Translations under genes and position numbers: made by a program
Notes under the pieces: model-generated
The model's database searches: none
What the model was told of the DNA's origin: nothing
What the model saw: only the letters and a program-made list of their open reading frames with translations
Part shown: in pieces, positions 24,533-33,384 of the stretch
How the letters are laid out: the number at the start of each line of letters is the position of its first letter
Position numbering within the stretch: position 1 is the stretch's first letter
Assembly: GCA_046593925.1 (NCBI GenBank)
Contig: JBKJQN010000008.1
Span: 4,375 to 68,374, forward strand
DNA from: JAYVYM01 sp046593925
GTDB taxonomy: Bacteria; Actinomycetota; Actinomycetes; Mycobacteriales; SCTD01
Direction: 5' to 3'
DNA length: 64,000 nt

Positions 24533-27037
24533 ATGACGGACACTGCGGAAAGACCAGCGGCGGCGTTCTCCACGCCCGGTACCGGCCTCACCGCGGCGCA
24601 GGTCGCGGCACGCGTGGCGACCGGGCAGACCAACGCCGTCATCGCCCGTACGAGCCGGACAGTCCCTGACATCGTACGGGCGAACGTGTTCACCTTGTTC
24701 AACGGCCTGCTCGGTGTGCTTCTGCTGGCTGTCCTGACCACCGGACGGTGGCAGAACGGCTTGTTCGGCCTGGTGATCGCGGCCAACTCCGGGCTCGGGA
24801 TCGTTCAGGAGGTCCGTGCGAAGCGGCTCCTGGACCGGCTCGCGGTCCTGAACGTCCCCACCGCTCGGGTGGTGCGTGCGGGTTCCACGTCGATCATCGA
24901 GCTCGGTGCCGTCGTCCTGGACGACCTGCTTGACGTCCGGGCCGGCGACCAGGTCCCCGCCGACGGCGTCGTGCTGACCTCAGCAGGGCTGGAGATCGAT
25001 GAATCGCTCCTGACCGGCGAGTCGGAGCAGGTTCCGAAGCCTGAGGGAGCGCTCGTGCGGTCCGGATCCATCGTGGTGGCCGGCAGCGGCAGCTTTCAGG
25101 CCACCGCCGTCGGCGCCCAGGCCTACGCCACCAGGCTGGCCGCGGACGCCAGGCGCTTCACGCTGGTGCACTCCGAGCTCGGCGCGGGGACCAACCGGAT
25201 CCTGCGCTGGATCAGCCTCGGGTTGCTCGTCGTCGGTCCGCTCCTGCTGTGGAGCCAGTTCCGCAGCGTTGACAACCACGGCTGGCAGGAAGCCGTCACC
25301 GGGACGGTCGCCGGCCTCGTGGGCATGGTGCCTGAAGGCCTGCTGCTCCTGACGAGCCTGGCCTTCGTGGTAGCGACGGTGACCCTTGCCCGTCAGCAGG
25401 TCCTGGTCCAGGAGCTGCCGGCCGTCGAGGCACTGGCCCGCGTCGACGTCCTCTGCCTCGACAAGACCGGCACACTCACCTACGGCGACATTGCCTTCCA
25501 GCAGCTCATCCCTCTGGAACGAACCCCCCGCGAGGACATCTCGCAGGCCCTGGGCGTGCTCGTCACGAGCGACGGCGCCAACTCGACTGCTACAGCCCTG
25601 GCGCAGGTCTTTCCCACCTCGACGTGGAACACGGTCGCAGCGGTCCCGTTCAACTCGCTGCGCAAGTGGTCTGCGGTCGAGACCGCAGCCGACGGGACCT
25701 GGGTGCTCGGCGCTCCCGAGATGGTGCTGGCTGGAACCCTCGACGAGTCACAGCTGGACGCCCGCACGCAGGCAGACCTGAGGGCTGCGACGGGCAGTCG
25801 GGTGCTCCTGCTGGCCCGTACGAGGGCCGCCCTGAGGCGGAACGGTCAGCCGGGCTCCCCCGAGCCGCTCCCGCCAGACCTCCGGCCGGTCGCTCTGGTC
25901 GTGCTTGCCGAGCGGGTCCGGGAGGACGCGGCCGACACTGTGGCGTTCTTCCTGGCGCAGGGTGTTCAACTCAAGGTCATCTCGGGGGACAACCCGAGGA
26001 CCGTAGGTGCCGTGGCGCTGGCTGTCGGCATCCCCGGAGCCGACGACCCGGTCGACGCCCGCACCCTGCCGGCAGGGCTCGAGGCACTCGCCGACCTGCT
26101 GGAGCGGTGCACGGTCTTCGGCCGCGTCAGCCCGCAGCAGAAGCAAGACATCGTCGCTGCCCTGCAGAGCCGCGGTCATGTCGTCGCGATGACGGGCGAC
26201 GGCGTCAACGACGCGCTCGCCCTCAAGGACGCCGACATCGGGATCGCCATGGGCAATGGATCCCCCGCGACCCGAGCGGTTGCCCAGATCGTCCTCCTGG
26301 ACGGACAGTTCGCCCGACTGCCGGCGGTCGTGGCCGAAGGGCGTCGCGTCATCGCCAACATCGAGCGAGCCGCCTGTCTGTTCCTGATCAAGAACAGCTA
26401 CTCCCTGGTGCTCGCACTCATCGCTGCCAGCACGCTGGGCGCCTTTCCCTTGGCCCCGATCCAGCTCACGATGATCTCGACCCTCACGATCGGGATCCCA
26501 GGCCTGGTCCTGGCGCTGGCACCCAACACCCGGCGATATGTACCTGGCTTCGTGCCCAGGGTGCTGCGGTTCGCCTTACCGATCGGCATCGTGACCGGCC
26601 TTGCGGCGTACGCCGGCTACCGCCTCACCCGGCTCCTCGATCCCGGGACCGGAGTCGCCGAAGGCCGCACCACGGCCACCTTCGTCATTCTCATCATCTC
26701 GTTGTGGACCGTGGGCGTGCTGGCTCGGCCGCTGAGCGGCTGGAAGCTGGCTCTGGTCACCTCCCTCGCCGGCGTCGCAGCGGTGGCGGCCACAGTCCCG
26801 GCGATCGGGCAGACGGCCTTCCTGCTGTCCACGACGCCTCTGGACCTTGCCGTGGCCGGCGTCGTCGGTGTCGCAGGGGTTGGCTTCGTGGAGCTCACCC
26901 ACCGGGCCGTTGCAGCCGGCACGGGACGATCGCGACCACCCGGAACGCGGGCCCAGCGCGACCTCTCCGGGCCCGACACGCCCACGGGGCCGGTCGCTGC
27001 CCGAAGCGCCGAGGAGCCCACCGAGCCATCCGCGTAG
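24533..27037 (+). CDS. CtpE-like cation P-type ATPase
   Basis: This 834-residue P-type ATPase lacks the N-terminal heavy-metal domain and begins LTAAQVAARVATGQTNAVIA. Motifs: LTGESEQVPK, VGMVPEGLLLLTSLAFVVAT in helix 4, DKTGTLT with D310, LGAPEMVLAG, SGDNPRTVGAVALAVGIPGA and [20 protein letters not shown], then a C-terminal membrane domain. The short cytosolic parts and helix-4 VPEGLLLL are those of the actinobacterial CtpE group, for which Ca2+ uptake has been reported in mycobacteria. ATG 24533 directly follows the ftsH stop with no gap, so translation is coupled. The C-terminal 30 residues are a polar tail. The ion here is inferred from the family. Confidence 0.87.
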   Translation: MTDTAERPAAAFSTPGTGLTAAQVAARVATGQTNAVIARTSRTVPDIVRANVFTLFNGLLGVLLLAVLTTGRWQNGLFGLVIAANSGLGIVQEVRAKRLLDRLAVLNVPTARVVRAGSTSIIELGAVVLDDLLDVRAGDQVPADGVVLTSAGLEIDESLLTGESEQVPKPEGALVRSGSIVVAGSGSFQATAVGAQAYATRLAADARRFTLVHSELGAGTNRILRWISLGLLVVGPLLLWSQFRSVDNHGWQEAVTGTVAGLVGMVPEGLLLLTSLAFVVATVTLARQQVLVQELPAVEALARVDVLCLDKTGTLTYGDIAFQQLIPLERTPREDISQALGVLVTSDGANSTATALAQVFPTSTWNTVAAVPFNSLRKWSAVETAADGTWVLGAPEMVLAGTLDESQLDARTQADLRAATGSRVLLLARTRAALRRNGQPGSPEPLPPDLRPVALVVLAERVREDAADTVAFFLAQGVQLKVISGDNPRTVGAVALAVGIPGADDPVDARTLPAGLEALADLLERCTVFGRVSPQQKQDIVAALQSRGHVVAMTGDGVNDALALKDADIGIAMGNGSPATRAVAQIVLLDGQFARLPAVVAEGRRVIANIERAACLFLIKNSYSLVLALIAASTLGAFPLAPIQLTMISTLTIGIPGLVLALAPNTRRYVPGFVPRVLRFALPIGIVTGLAAYAGYRLTRLLDPGTGVAEGRTTATFVILIISLWTVGVLARPLSGWKLALVTSLAGVAAVAATVPAIGQTAFLLSTTPLDLAVAGVVGVAGVGFVELTHRAVAAGTGRSRPPGTRAQRDLSGPDTPTGPVAARSAEEPTEPSA

Positions 27038-27047
27038 CGCCAGACCA

Positions 27048-29348
27048 CTACGTCGAGGCGGCACTCGGGACGAGGCTGAAGGCGCCTTCTTCCTCAAGGG
27101 CGTTGTGCAGCCTGAGCACCCCGTACAGCCCGTAGAGCAGGCGACGGAGGTCCGCAAGGTCCTCCTGCGCGATGGTGTCGCCTCCGAGGTCCTGGAGCAG
27201 TCGCCCCAGGCGGCTGACCTGCTGCTCGATCTCTGCGTGAGTGCGACTCAGGGCCACCGTCGCATCGGTCCCGCCGAGTGCCCGGGCCACCAGCGGGACC
27301 AGCAGGGCTTCCTCGGTCCTCTCATGCGGCAGCAGCTCATCCTGCAGCTTCAGTAACAGCTTCTGCGCCGGCCCCAGGTCGCAGTCCGGGCCGGACAACG
27401 CATCGGCCACCGACCGGAGCCGTTCGACGGTGGGCAGAACTGCGTCGTGCTCTGCCCGCAGGGTCCGGGCGGTCATCGCGTCCTCAGGTGACATCGCGAT
27501 GGAGTGAGCAGCACCGGGCAGCACGGCACGCAGGGCGAGGCCGATCGCAAGCACGTCGATGACCTCCTGCGCCACCGCACCTGCCGCCGGCTGGAGCAGC
27601 CCGAGAGCCGCGGCGACCATGGCCACCAGCGACAGCCCCATGCCGACCAGGACCGCTTGCAGCGCAATCACCTTCGAGCGCCGGGCGATCAGGATTGCCT
27701 CCGCCAGGGCGTCGATCCGGTCGACGGTGAGCACGACGTCAGCCGCCTCCGACGACGCCGTCGCACCCCGTGCGGCCAAGGCCACACCGGCTCCGGCTGC
27801 CGCGAGCGCAGGCGCGTCGTTAATGCCGTCGCCCACCATGATCGTCGCGCCCGTTGCGGCCGCGCTTCTGATCGCGGCCAGTTTCCCAGCCGGATCACAG
27901 TCGGACAGCACCTCGTCGACGCCGACGATGCGCCCGATCATCTCGGCACTGTCGGCTCGGTCTCCGGTCAGCAGGACCACGCGCTTGATGCCGGCAGCCC
28001 GCAGCGTGCGGATCATGCGCGGCGCCTCCGGCCGGACCGGGTCTTCGAGTAGAAACGCGCCAGCCGCTTCGTCGTCGACGGCCACGAACACGGTGAGCGA
28101 GCCGTCGAGCTCCGCGCGCCGTCGCACCTGTCGGATCCACAACGGCGGTTCTTCACCCACGATCCAGGCAGCCTTGCCGAGCCGCACCCGGTGGCCCCCC
28201 ACAAACCCTTCCAGTCCGTACCCGTGCACCTCCCGGACGTCTGTGGGCATCTTCAGTGCCAACCCACGACGGGTGCCGGCTGTCACGATGGCACTTGCCA
28301 GGACGTGGGCCGAGAGCTGGTCGAGCGACGCAGCAAGCCGGAGCAGCTCGTCGGCGGAGATCTGGTCGGGTGCCGTCACGATGCTGGCGAGCGCCGGTCG
28401 TCCCTGGGTCAACGTGCCGGTCTTGTCCAACAGGATCACCTGGCCGGCGGCCAACTGCTCCAGCGCTCCGCCACCTTTGATCACGACCCCGATGCGGGCC
28501 GCGCGGGACAGGCCAGACATGATCGCTATCGGTGCAGCCAGCAGCAGTGGGCAGGGGGTCGCGACGACCAACACGGCGACTGCCCGAACCGGGTCGGCGC
28601 TGAGCGCCCAGGCGGCGCCTGCGAGAGCAACCGTCAGGGGGACGAACAGCGCAGCGAAGCGATCCGCTGCCCGGACGAACGGCGCCGAAGACGCCTGCGC
28701 CTGCTCGGCGAGACGCACCACGCCAGCGTATGTAGACAGTTCAGCCGTGGCCGTGGCGACCAACTCGACGGGCTGGCCGGTGTTGACCCCGCCACTGCGG
28801 ACGTCGTCACCGGCGACCCTCTCCTGCGGCCTGGCCTCGCCCGTCAGCGCCGACTCGTCCAGCACAGCCGGGCACAGCAGACGTCCGTCGACCGGCACGA
28901 TCTCGCCTGCACCCACGAGTAGCTGGTCGCCGGAGTTGACGTCACCAACGGCAACTTCGACGACGGCGTCGCCGATGCGGCGCCGCGCCGTGCGCGGGGC
29001 CCGTTGGACCAACAGGCTCAGCTCGCGGCGGGCCCGCGCCGCCGCCCGGGCCTCCAGCACCTGTCCGCTTGCCAGCATCAGGGCGATCATGGCGCCAGCG
29101 AAGGGCTCGCCCACCGCCAGCGCACCAGCCAGGGCCAGCAGGGCGATGACGTCGACGCTCGGCTCGCGTCGGCGCAACGCCGCGACGGTCCACCAGGTCG
29201 ACAGCGCCAGACCGAGCAAGGTGCCGGCGGTCCACACCACGCTCGCGATCGTGTCCGCGCTCCGCAGCCACGCTGCACCACCGGTGAGCAGCAGCGCCGC
29301 CGAGCAGACGAAGGCCAGCCCTTGTCTGCCCACGCCGACGTTGGTCAC
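27048..29348 (-). CDS. P1B-type metal ATPase with C-terminal hemerythrin domain (P1B-5-like)
   Basis: This is a 766-residue protein without an N-terminal metal-binding domain. Motifs: GDQLLVGAGEIVPVDGRLL, LTGEARPQER, the metal-site motif VVATPCPLLLAAP (TPCP), DKTGTLTQG with D308, LTGDRADSAEMIG and GDGINDAPALAAAGAGVALA. From about residue 625 the protein continues with a hemerythrin-like bundle: LRAEHDAVLP (H634), LPHERTEEALLVPLVA (H675, E679), LSRTHAEIEQ (H704) and LRLHNALEEEG (H748, E752), the right residue types for a diiron site. P1B-5 ATPases such as rhizobial Nia, linked to Ni2+/Fe2+ export, share this fusion. The start is GTG 29348, but its ribosome site is poor and a GTG four codons later is possible. 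It is divergent from gap. Confidence 0.88.
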   Translation of the reverse strand: MTNVGVGRQGLAFVCSAALLLTGGAAWLRSADTIASVVWTAGTLLGLALSTWWTVAALRRREPSVDVIALLALAGALAVGEPFAGAMIALMLASGQVLEARAAARARRELSLLVQRAPRTARRRIGDAVVEVAVGDVNSGDQLLVGAGEIVPVDGRLLCPAVLDESALTGEARPQERVAGDDVRSGGVNTGQPVELVATATAELSTYAGVVRLAEQAQASSAPFVRAADRFAALFVPLTVALAGAAWALSADPVRAVAVLVVATPCPLLLAAPIAIMSGLSRAARIGVVIKGGGALEQLAAGQVILLDKTGTLTQGRPALASIVTAPDQISADELLRLAASLDQLSAHVLASAIVTAGTRRGLALKMPTDVREVHGYGLEGFVGGHRVRLGKAAWIVGEEPPLWIRQVRRRAELDGSLTVFVAVDDEAAGAFLLEDPVRPEAPRMIRTLRAAGIKRVVLLTGDRADSAEMIGRIVGVDEVLSDCDPAGKLAAIRSAAATGATIMVGDGINDAPALAAAGAGVALAARGATASSEAADVVLTVDRIDALAEAILIARRSKVIALQAVLVGMGLSLVAMVAAALGLLQPAAGAVAQEVIDVLAIGLALRAVLPGAAHSIAMSPEDAMTARTLRAEHDAVLPTVERLRSVADALSGPDCDLGPAQKLLLKLQDELLPHERTEEALLVPLVARALGGTDATVALSRTHAEIEQQVSRLGRLLQDLGGDTIAQEDLADLRRLLYGLYGVLRLHNALEEEGAFSLVPSAAST

Positions 29349-29382
29349 CCTTTCATTCAGCCGGCCCGCGCAGGTGCAGCGG

Positions 29383-29400
29383 TAGGGCCGTAAGACCTCG
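29383..29400. promoter_or_regulatory. candidate dormancy-regulator box 1
   Basis: TAGGGCCGTAAGACCTCG, read on the other strand as CGAGGTCTTACGGCCCTA, resembles the DosR/DevR binding consensus with a GG(A/T)C half, central TTA and GGCCCTA half. It lies 35 bases upstream of the metal ATPase start and 150 bases upstream of gap. Assigned by eye only. Confidence 0.35.
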
Positions 29401-29432
29401 TTCCCGGGTCGAGCGCCAAGAACGGGCGCACC

Positions 29433-29452
29433 TTGTGACCTTCGGCCCTTCC
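29433..29452. promoter_or_regulatory. candidate dormancy-regulator box 2
   Basis: TTGTGACCTTCGGCCCTTCC again has the GACCTT-CGGCCCT layout and lies 33 bases from box 1, about 100 bases before the gap start. Two such sites in one divergent promoter region are more telling than one. Assigned by eye only. Confidence 0.38.
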
Positions 29453-29552
29453 GACTGGTCCGGATCACGGCGACGGTGTCCCGGAGCAGGCAGGGCCCCG
29501 CCCCATCTCGCGCTGTCGACCACGGCGGCGGCAACCCATCGGAGACCACGCT

Positions 29553-30563
29553 ATGAGCGTCAACATCGGCATCAACGGGTTCGGCCGCATCGGCCGGGAC
29601 TACCTGCGGTACCTCCTGGCAGCCGAGGACAACGACCTCGAGGTGGTGGCTGTCAACGACGTCACGGACTCCGCGACGATGGCTCGGCTCCTCCGCAACG
29701 ACAGCACCTTCGGCCCGTTGCACCGCACCGTTGAGGACCTCGGCGACGCGATCGCCGTGGACGGCCACAAGATCGCCATCAGCTCCGAGCGTGACCCGGC
29801 GAAGCTGGCCTGGCGCGACCACGGCGTGGAGATCGTCATAGAGTCGACAGGCCGTTTCCGCACGCGCGAGGCTGCGGCAGCGCACCTGGGGGCCGGCGCG
29901 TCGAAGGTGCTGCTGTCCTCCCCGGGCAAGGGCGTCGACGCCACGATCGTGATGGGGGTCAACGACCAGACCTACGACCCGGCGCGGCACCACGTCGTCT
30001 CGAACGCGTCGTGTACGACGAACTGCGTCGCGCCGATGGTGAAGGTGCTGCTCGACGGCTTCGGCATCGAGCAGGGCTACATGACCACCGTGCACGCCTA
30101 CACCGGCGACCAGAACCTGCTGGACGGGCCGCACAAGGACCCGCGCCGCGCCCGTTCCGCCGCGGTGAACATCATTCCCACGACCACCGGGGCTGCCCGG
30201 GCCGTCGGCGAGGTCATCCCGGCGATGAAGGGCCGGCTGGACGGTGTGGCCCTGCGCGTGCCGGTCGTCGACGGCTCCCTGGTGGACCTCGCGGTCCTGC
30301 TGGACCGGAAGGCCACCGTGGCGGAAGTGAACGACGCGTTCCGCGCAGCCGGAGCCGCCGGGCCGCTGGCCGGTCGGTTGCGATACACCACCGATCCCGT
30401 CGTCTCCAGCGACGTGATCGGTGACTCGGCCTCCTGCGTCTTCGACTCCGAGCTGACCCAGGCCGCCGGCAGACTGGTCAAGGTCTTCGGCTGGTACGAC
30501 AACGAGTGGGGCTACACCGCGCGCCTGGTGGACCTGACCCGGCTCGTCGCGCGCCAGGGCTGA
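29553..30563 (+). CDS. gap: glyceraldehyde-3-phosphate dehydrogenase, type I
   Basis: This is a 336-residue enzyme of glycolysis/gluconeogenesis with the NAD-binding start INGFGRIGRDYLRYLL, the catalytic motif VSNASCTTNCVAPMVK (active-site cysteine in SCTTN), the HAYTGDQNLLDGPHKDPRRA loop and the closing WYDNEWGYTARLVDLTRLVA. Asn after GFGRIG-D and the acidic residue near VNDVTDS favour NAD. ATG 29553 follows ggagacc. The stop is four bases before the porG start, so this copy is tied to the pyruvate:ferredoxin oxidoreductase genes rather than to pgk-tpi. I infer a second, low-oxygen gap copy that would deliver pyruvate-directed carbon to the downstream enzyme. Confidence 0.95.
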   Translation: MSVNIGINGFGRIGRDYLRYLLAAEDNDLEVVAVNDVTDSATMARLLRNDSTFGPLHRTVEDLGDAIAVDGHKIAISSERDPAKLAWRDHGVEIVIESTGRFRTREAAAAHLGAGASKVLLSSPGKGVDATIVMGVNDQTYDPARHHVVSNASCTTNCVAPMVKVLLDGFGIEQGYMTTVHAYTGDQNLLDGPHKDPRRARSAAVNIIPTTTGAARAVGEVIPAMKGRLDGVALRVPVVDGSLVDLAVLLDRKATVAEVNDAFRAAGAAGPLAGRLRYTTDPVVSSDVIGDSASCVFDSELTQAAGRLVKVFGWYDNEWGYTARLVDLTRLVARQG

Positions 30564-30566
30564 GTC

Positions 30567-31145
30567 GTGATCGAGGTGCGGTTCCACGGCCGCGGCGGAC
30601 AGGGGGTCGTGACAGCCGCTGAGCTGCTGTCGGTGGCGGCCTTCTTGGACGGTCACGAGGCGCAGGCCTTCCCGAGCTTCGGCTCCGAGCGGATGGGCGC
30701 CCCGGTCGTGTCGTTCTGCCGGATCTCGGACGTTGCCATCCGGGTCCGCGAACCGGTCGCCCAGCCCGACGCGGTGGTGGTGCTCGATGCGAGCCTGCTC
30801 CATCAGGTCGAGGTGTTCGCCGGCCTGTCACCCACCGGGTATGTGCTCATCAACTCCGCGCGCTCCCTGCAGGAGCTGGGGATCGCGGAGCTCGCTGACT
30901 GCCACGACCCTGAGCGTCTGGTCACCCTGCCCGCCACCGAGCTGGCCAGGAAGCACCTGGGCAAACCACTGCCGAACGTGTGCTTGCTCGGGGCCTTTGC
31001 TGCCCTGACCGCCAGCGTGTCGCTCGGCTCGATCGAGGCTGCGGTGAAGGGCAGGTTTGCCGGCGGCGTCGCCGACCTCAACGTCGCGGCTGCCCGGGCC
31101 GCGTACGAGAACGTCAGGCAGGTCCGCCATGCGCCAGCAGATTGA
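30567..31145 (+). CDS. porG: 2-oxoacid:ferredoxin oxidoreductase, gamma subunit
   Basis: This 192-residue protein starts MIEVRFHGRGGQGVVTAAEL, the hallmark of the gamma subunit, which contacts coenzyme A and thiamine-bound intermediates. It continues QAFPSFGSERMGAPVVSFCR and ends with the usual helical segment. GTG 30567 comes right after gap, and its last 17 bases overlap porA. Together with alpha and beta it would convert pyruvate (or another 2-oxoacid) plus CoA to the acyl-CoA with reduction of ferredoxin. The delta ferredoxin subunit is not separate; its role may be taken by the [4Fe-4S] domain of the gene at 33385. Confidence 0.9.
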   Translation: MIEVRFHGRGGQGVVTAAELLSVAAFLDGHEAQAFPSFGSERMGAPVVSFCRISDVAIRVREPVAQPDAVVVLDASLLHQVEVFAGLSPTGYVLINSARSLQELGIAELADCHDPERLVTLPATELARKHLGKPLPNVCLLGAFAALTASVSLGSIEAAVKGRFAGGVADLNVAAARAAYENVRQVRHAPAD

Positions 31146-32370
31146 GGGGTCCCGGGCGATCGCCCAGGCCGTGGCCTGGTGTCGTCCCGCGGTCGTGCCC
31201 GCGTACCCGATCACGCCGCAGACCCACATCGTCGAAGCCGTCGGCGCCTTCGCGAAGGCGGGCACGCTGGTCCCTTGCGAGTACCTCACCGTCGAGTCCG
31301 AGTTCAGCGCGATGTCGGCGGCAATCGGCGCTTCGGCAGCCGGGGCACGTACCTACACCGCCACCGCCAGCCAGGGGTTGCTCTTCATGGCGGAGGCGCT
31401 CTACAACGCCGCCGGCCTCGGACTGCCCATCGTGATGACGGTGGCGAACCGGGCCATCGGTGCGCCCATCAACATCTGGAACGACCACAGCGACTCGATG
31501 AGCCAGCGTGACGCCGGCTGGGTGCAGCTCTACGCCGAGGACAACCAGGCAGCTGTCGGGCTGCACGTCGTGGCCTTCCGGCTGGCCGAAGAGCTGTCGG
31601 TCCCGGTGATGGTGTGTGTCGACGGGTTCGTCCTGACCCACGCCTTCGAGCCGATCGAGCTGCCCGGCCAGGAGCTCGTCGACGGCTACCTCCCGCCCTA
31701 CCGGCCGCGGCAGGTGCTGGACCCGGACGATCCGGTCACGATCGGGGCGATGGTCGGGCCGGAGGCGTTCACCGAGGTGCGCTACCTGGCGCACCACCAG
31801 CTCCTGCAGGCCATCGAGGGCTTTCCCCGGCTCGCGGCCGAGTACTCGGCGGCCTCGGGCCAGGCCATGTCGGCGCTCTCGAGCTACCACGTCGAAGGCG
31901 CCCGAACGGTGGTGGTGGCGCTGGGCTCCGTGGCGGGCACGATCAAGGACGCGGTGGACGAGCTGGACGACCCCGTCGGGGTCGTGACCCTCACCCTGTA
32001 CCGCCCGTTCCCCGCAGCGGCTGTCCGCGAGACGCTGTCGGCAGCCGACCACGTCATCGTGCTCGAGCGGGCCTTCGCACCGGGCGCGGGTGGTGTCGTC
32101 AGTGCCGATGTCCGGGTTGCCCTGGCGGGCCTCCCGACGACGGTGAGCACCGTCGTCGCAGGACTCGGGGGACGCGCCGTCACCAAGGTGTCGGTACAGA
32201 GGATGCTTGCCCAGGCCGGCGAGGGACGGCTGGCGGAGCTCAGCTTCCTGGATCTGCGTACCGACCTGATCGATCGCGAGCTGGGCCGTCGCGACGACGT
32301 GCACCGGACCGGCCCGCACGCGGCGCACCTGCTGCGCGAGACCGGTGTCCCCGCAACCCGGATCGGATGA
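31129..32370 (+). CDS. porA: 2-oxoacid:ferredoxin oxidoreductase, alpha subunit
   Basis: This is a 413-residue subunit. VVPAYPITPQTHIVEAVGAF is the classical YPITPQT signature of the alpha chain. TVESEFSAMSAAIGASAAGA and TYTATASQGLLFMAEALYNA follow, with ANRAIGAPINIWNDHSDSMS for the 2-oxoacid pocket (R and N positions typical of pyruvate enzymes). The C-terminal half contains the transketolase-C-like VVVALGSVAGTIKDAVDEL. ATG 31129 lies inside the end of porG. The pattern fits pyruvate as substrate, but related valerate/isovalerate and 2-oxoglutarate enzymes cannot be excluded by eye. Confidence 0.92.
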   Translation: MRQQIEGSRAIAQAVAWCRPAVVPAYPITPQTHIVEAVGAFAKAGTLVPCEYLTVESEFSAMSAAIGASAAGARTYTATASQGLLFMAEALYNAAGLGLPIVMTVANRAIGAPINIWNDHSDSMSQRDAGWVQLYAEDNQAAVGLHVVAFRLAEELSVPVMVCVDGFVLTHAFEPIELPGQELVDGYLPPYRPRQVLDPDDPVTIGAMVGPEAFTEVRYLAHHQLLQAIEGFPRLAAEYSAASGQAMSALSSYHVEGARTVVVALGSVAGTIKDAVDELDDPVGVVTLTLYRPFPAAAVRETLSAADHVIVLERAFAPGAGGVVSADVRVALAGLPTTVSTVVAGLGGRAVTKVSVQRMLAQAGEGRLAELSFLDLRTDLIDRELGRRDDVHRTGPHAAHLLRETGVPATRIG

Positions 32371-32380
32371 GGTGGACGCT

Positions 32381-33382
32381 GTGGTGACGGAGGGCGTCAA
32401 GTTTTACCAGATCGGCAGCAGGGCGGTCGGGAACCGGCTGCTGGACCAGTCGCAGCGCACCGGCCAGGCGAGCCCCGACCGACAGAACACCCTGAACTCT
32501 GGCCATCGGGCCTGCCAGGGCTGCGGCGAGGCACTCGGGGCGCGCTATGTCGTGGACGCCGCCTTCCGGGCCGCCAAGGGCAAGCTGATCGCCGTCAACG
32601 CCACCGGGTGCCTGGAGGTCTTCTCGACGCCGTACCCGGAGAGCTCGTGGCAGCTGCCGTGGCTCCACTCGCTGTTCGCCAACGCGGCCTCGGTCGCTGC
32701 CGGTGTCGCCGCGGCGTTGCAGGCGGGTGGACAGGACGACGTCCGGGTGCTGGCCCAGGGGGGTGACGGAGCCACCGTCGACATCGGCTTGGCCGCGCTG
32801 TCGGGGATGTTCGAGCGCAACGACGACGTCCTTTACGTCTGCTACGACAACCAGGCGTACATGAACACCGGCGTACAACGATCGGGGGCGACGCCACCGG
32901 CTGCCCGGACCGCCACGACGGAGGCGGTCGGGCCGCACCCGGGCAACCGGTTCGGTACCGGCAAGGACATGCCGCGTATCGCCATGGCACACGGGATCCC
33001 CTACGTGGCCACCGCGACCGTCGCTGAGTTGCACGACCTCGAGGCCAAGGTGGAGAAGGCGATGTCGCTTCGCGGTGCCCGCTACCTGCACGTCCTCGTG
33101 CCCTGCCCGCTGGGCTGGGGCTCGGCTCCGGCCGACACGATCCAGCTCGCGCGGCTTGCCCAGCGCAGCGGGCTGTTCCCGGTGTTCGAGGCGGAGCACG
33201 GTGAGGTCACCTCCACCCTGCCGATCCGTGGACGGGTCCCCGTCGAGGACTACGTGAGGCCGCAGAAGCGATTCTCCCACCTGTTCGGTGAGCGGCCAGC
33301 CACCGCGGTGCTCAGCGCGCTGCAGGCGCTCGCTGACCGCAACATCGCGCGGTACGACCTGCTCCCCGAGGAAGTGCGTTGA
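32381..33382 (+). CDS. porB: 2-oxoacid:ferredoxin oxidoreductase, beta subunit
   Basis: This is a 333-residue thiamine-diphosphate-binding subunit. It has the cluster cysteines in GHRACQGCGEALGARYVVDA, NATGCLEVFSTPYPESSWQL, the TPP motif AQGGDGATVDIGLAALSGMF and CYDNQAYMNTGVQRSGATPP, standard for pyruvate:ferredoxin oxidoreductase. GTG 32381 is preferred over an upstream GTG at 32345, because a purine-rich site (ggatgaggtgg) then stands at a suitable distance and the extra residues have no homology pattern. Its stop overlaps the next gene's leader. Confidence 0.9.
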   Translation: MVTEGVKFYQIGSRAVGNRLLDQSQRTGQASPDRQNTLNSGHRACQGCGEALGARYVVDAAFRAAKGKLIAVNATGCLEVFSTPYPESSWQLPWLHSLFANAASVAAGVAAALQAGGQDDVRVLAQGGDGATVDIGLAALSGMFERNDDVLYVCYDNQAYMNTGVQRSGATPPAARTATTEAVGPHPGNRFGTGKDMPRIAMAHGIPYVATATVAELHDLEAKVEKAMSLRGARYLHVLVPCPLGWGSAPADTIQLARLAQRSGLFPVFEAEHGEVTSTLPIRGRVPVEDYVRPQKRFSHLFGERPATAVLSALQALADRNIARYDLLPEEVR

Positions 33383-33384
33383 CG

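Noticed and set aside
29345..30803. Long minus-strand extension of the metal ATPase frame across gap
   Set aside because: It runs antisense through a complete gap gene; homology of the ATPase starts only after GTG 29348.
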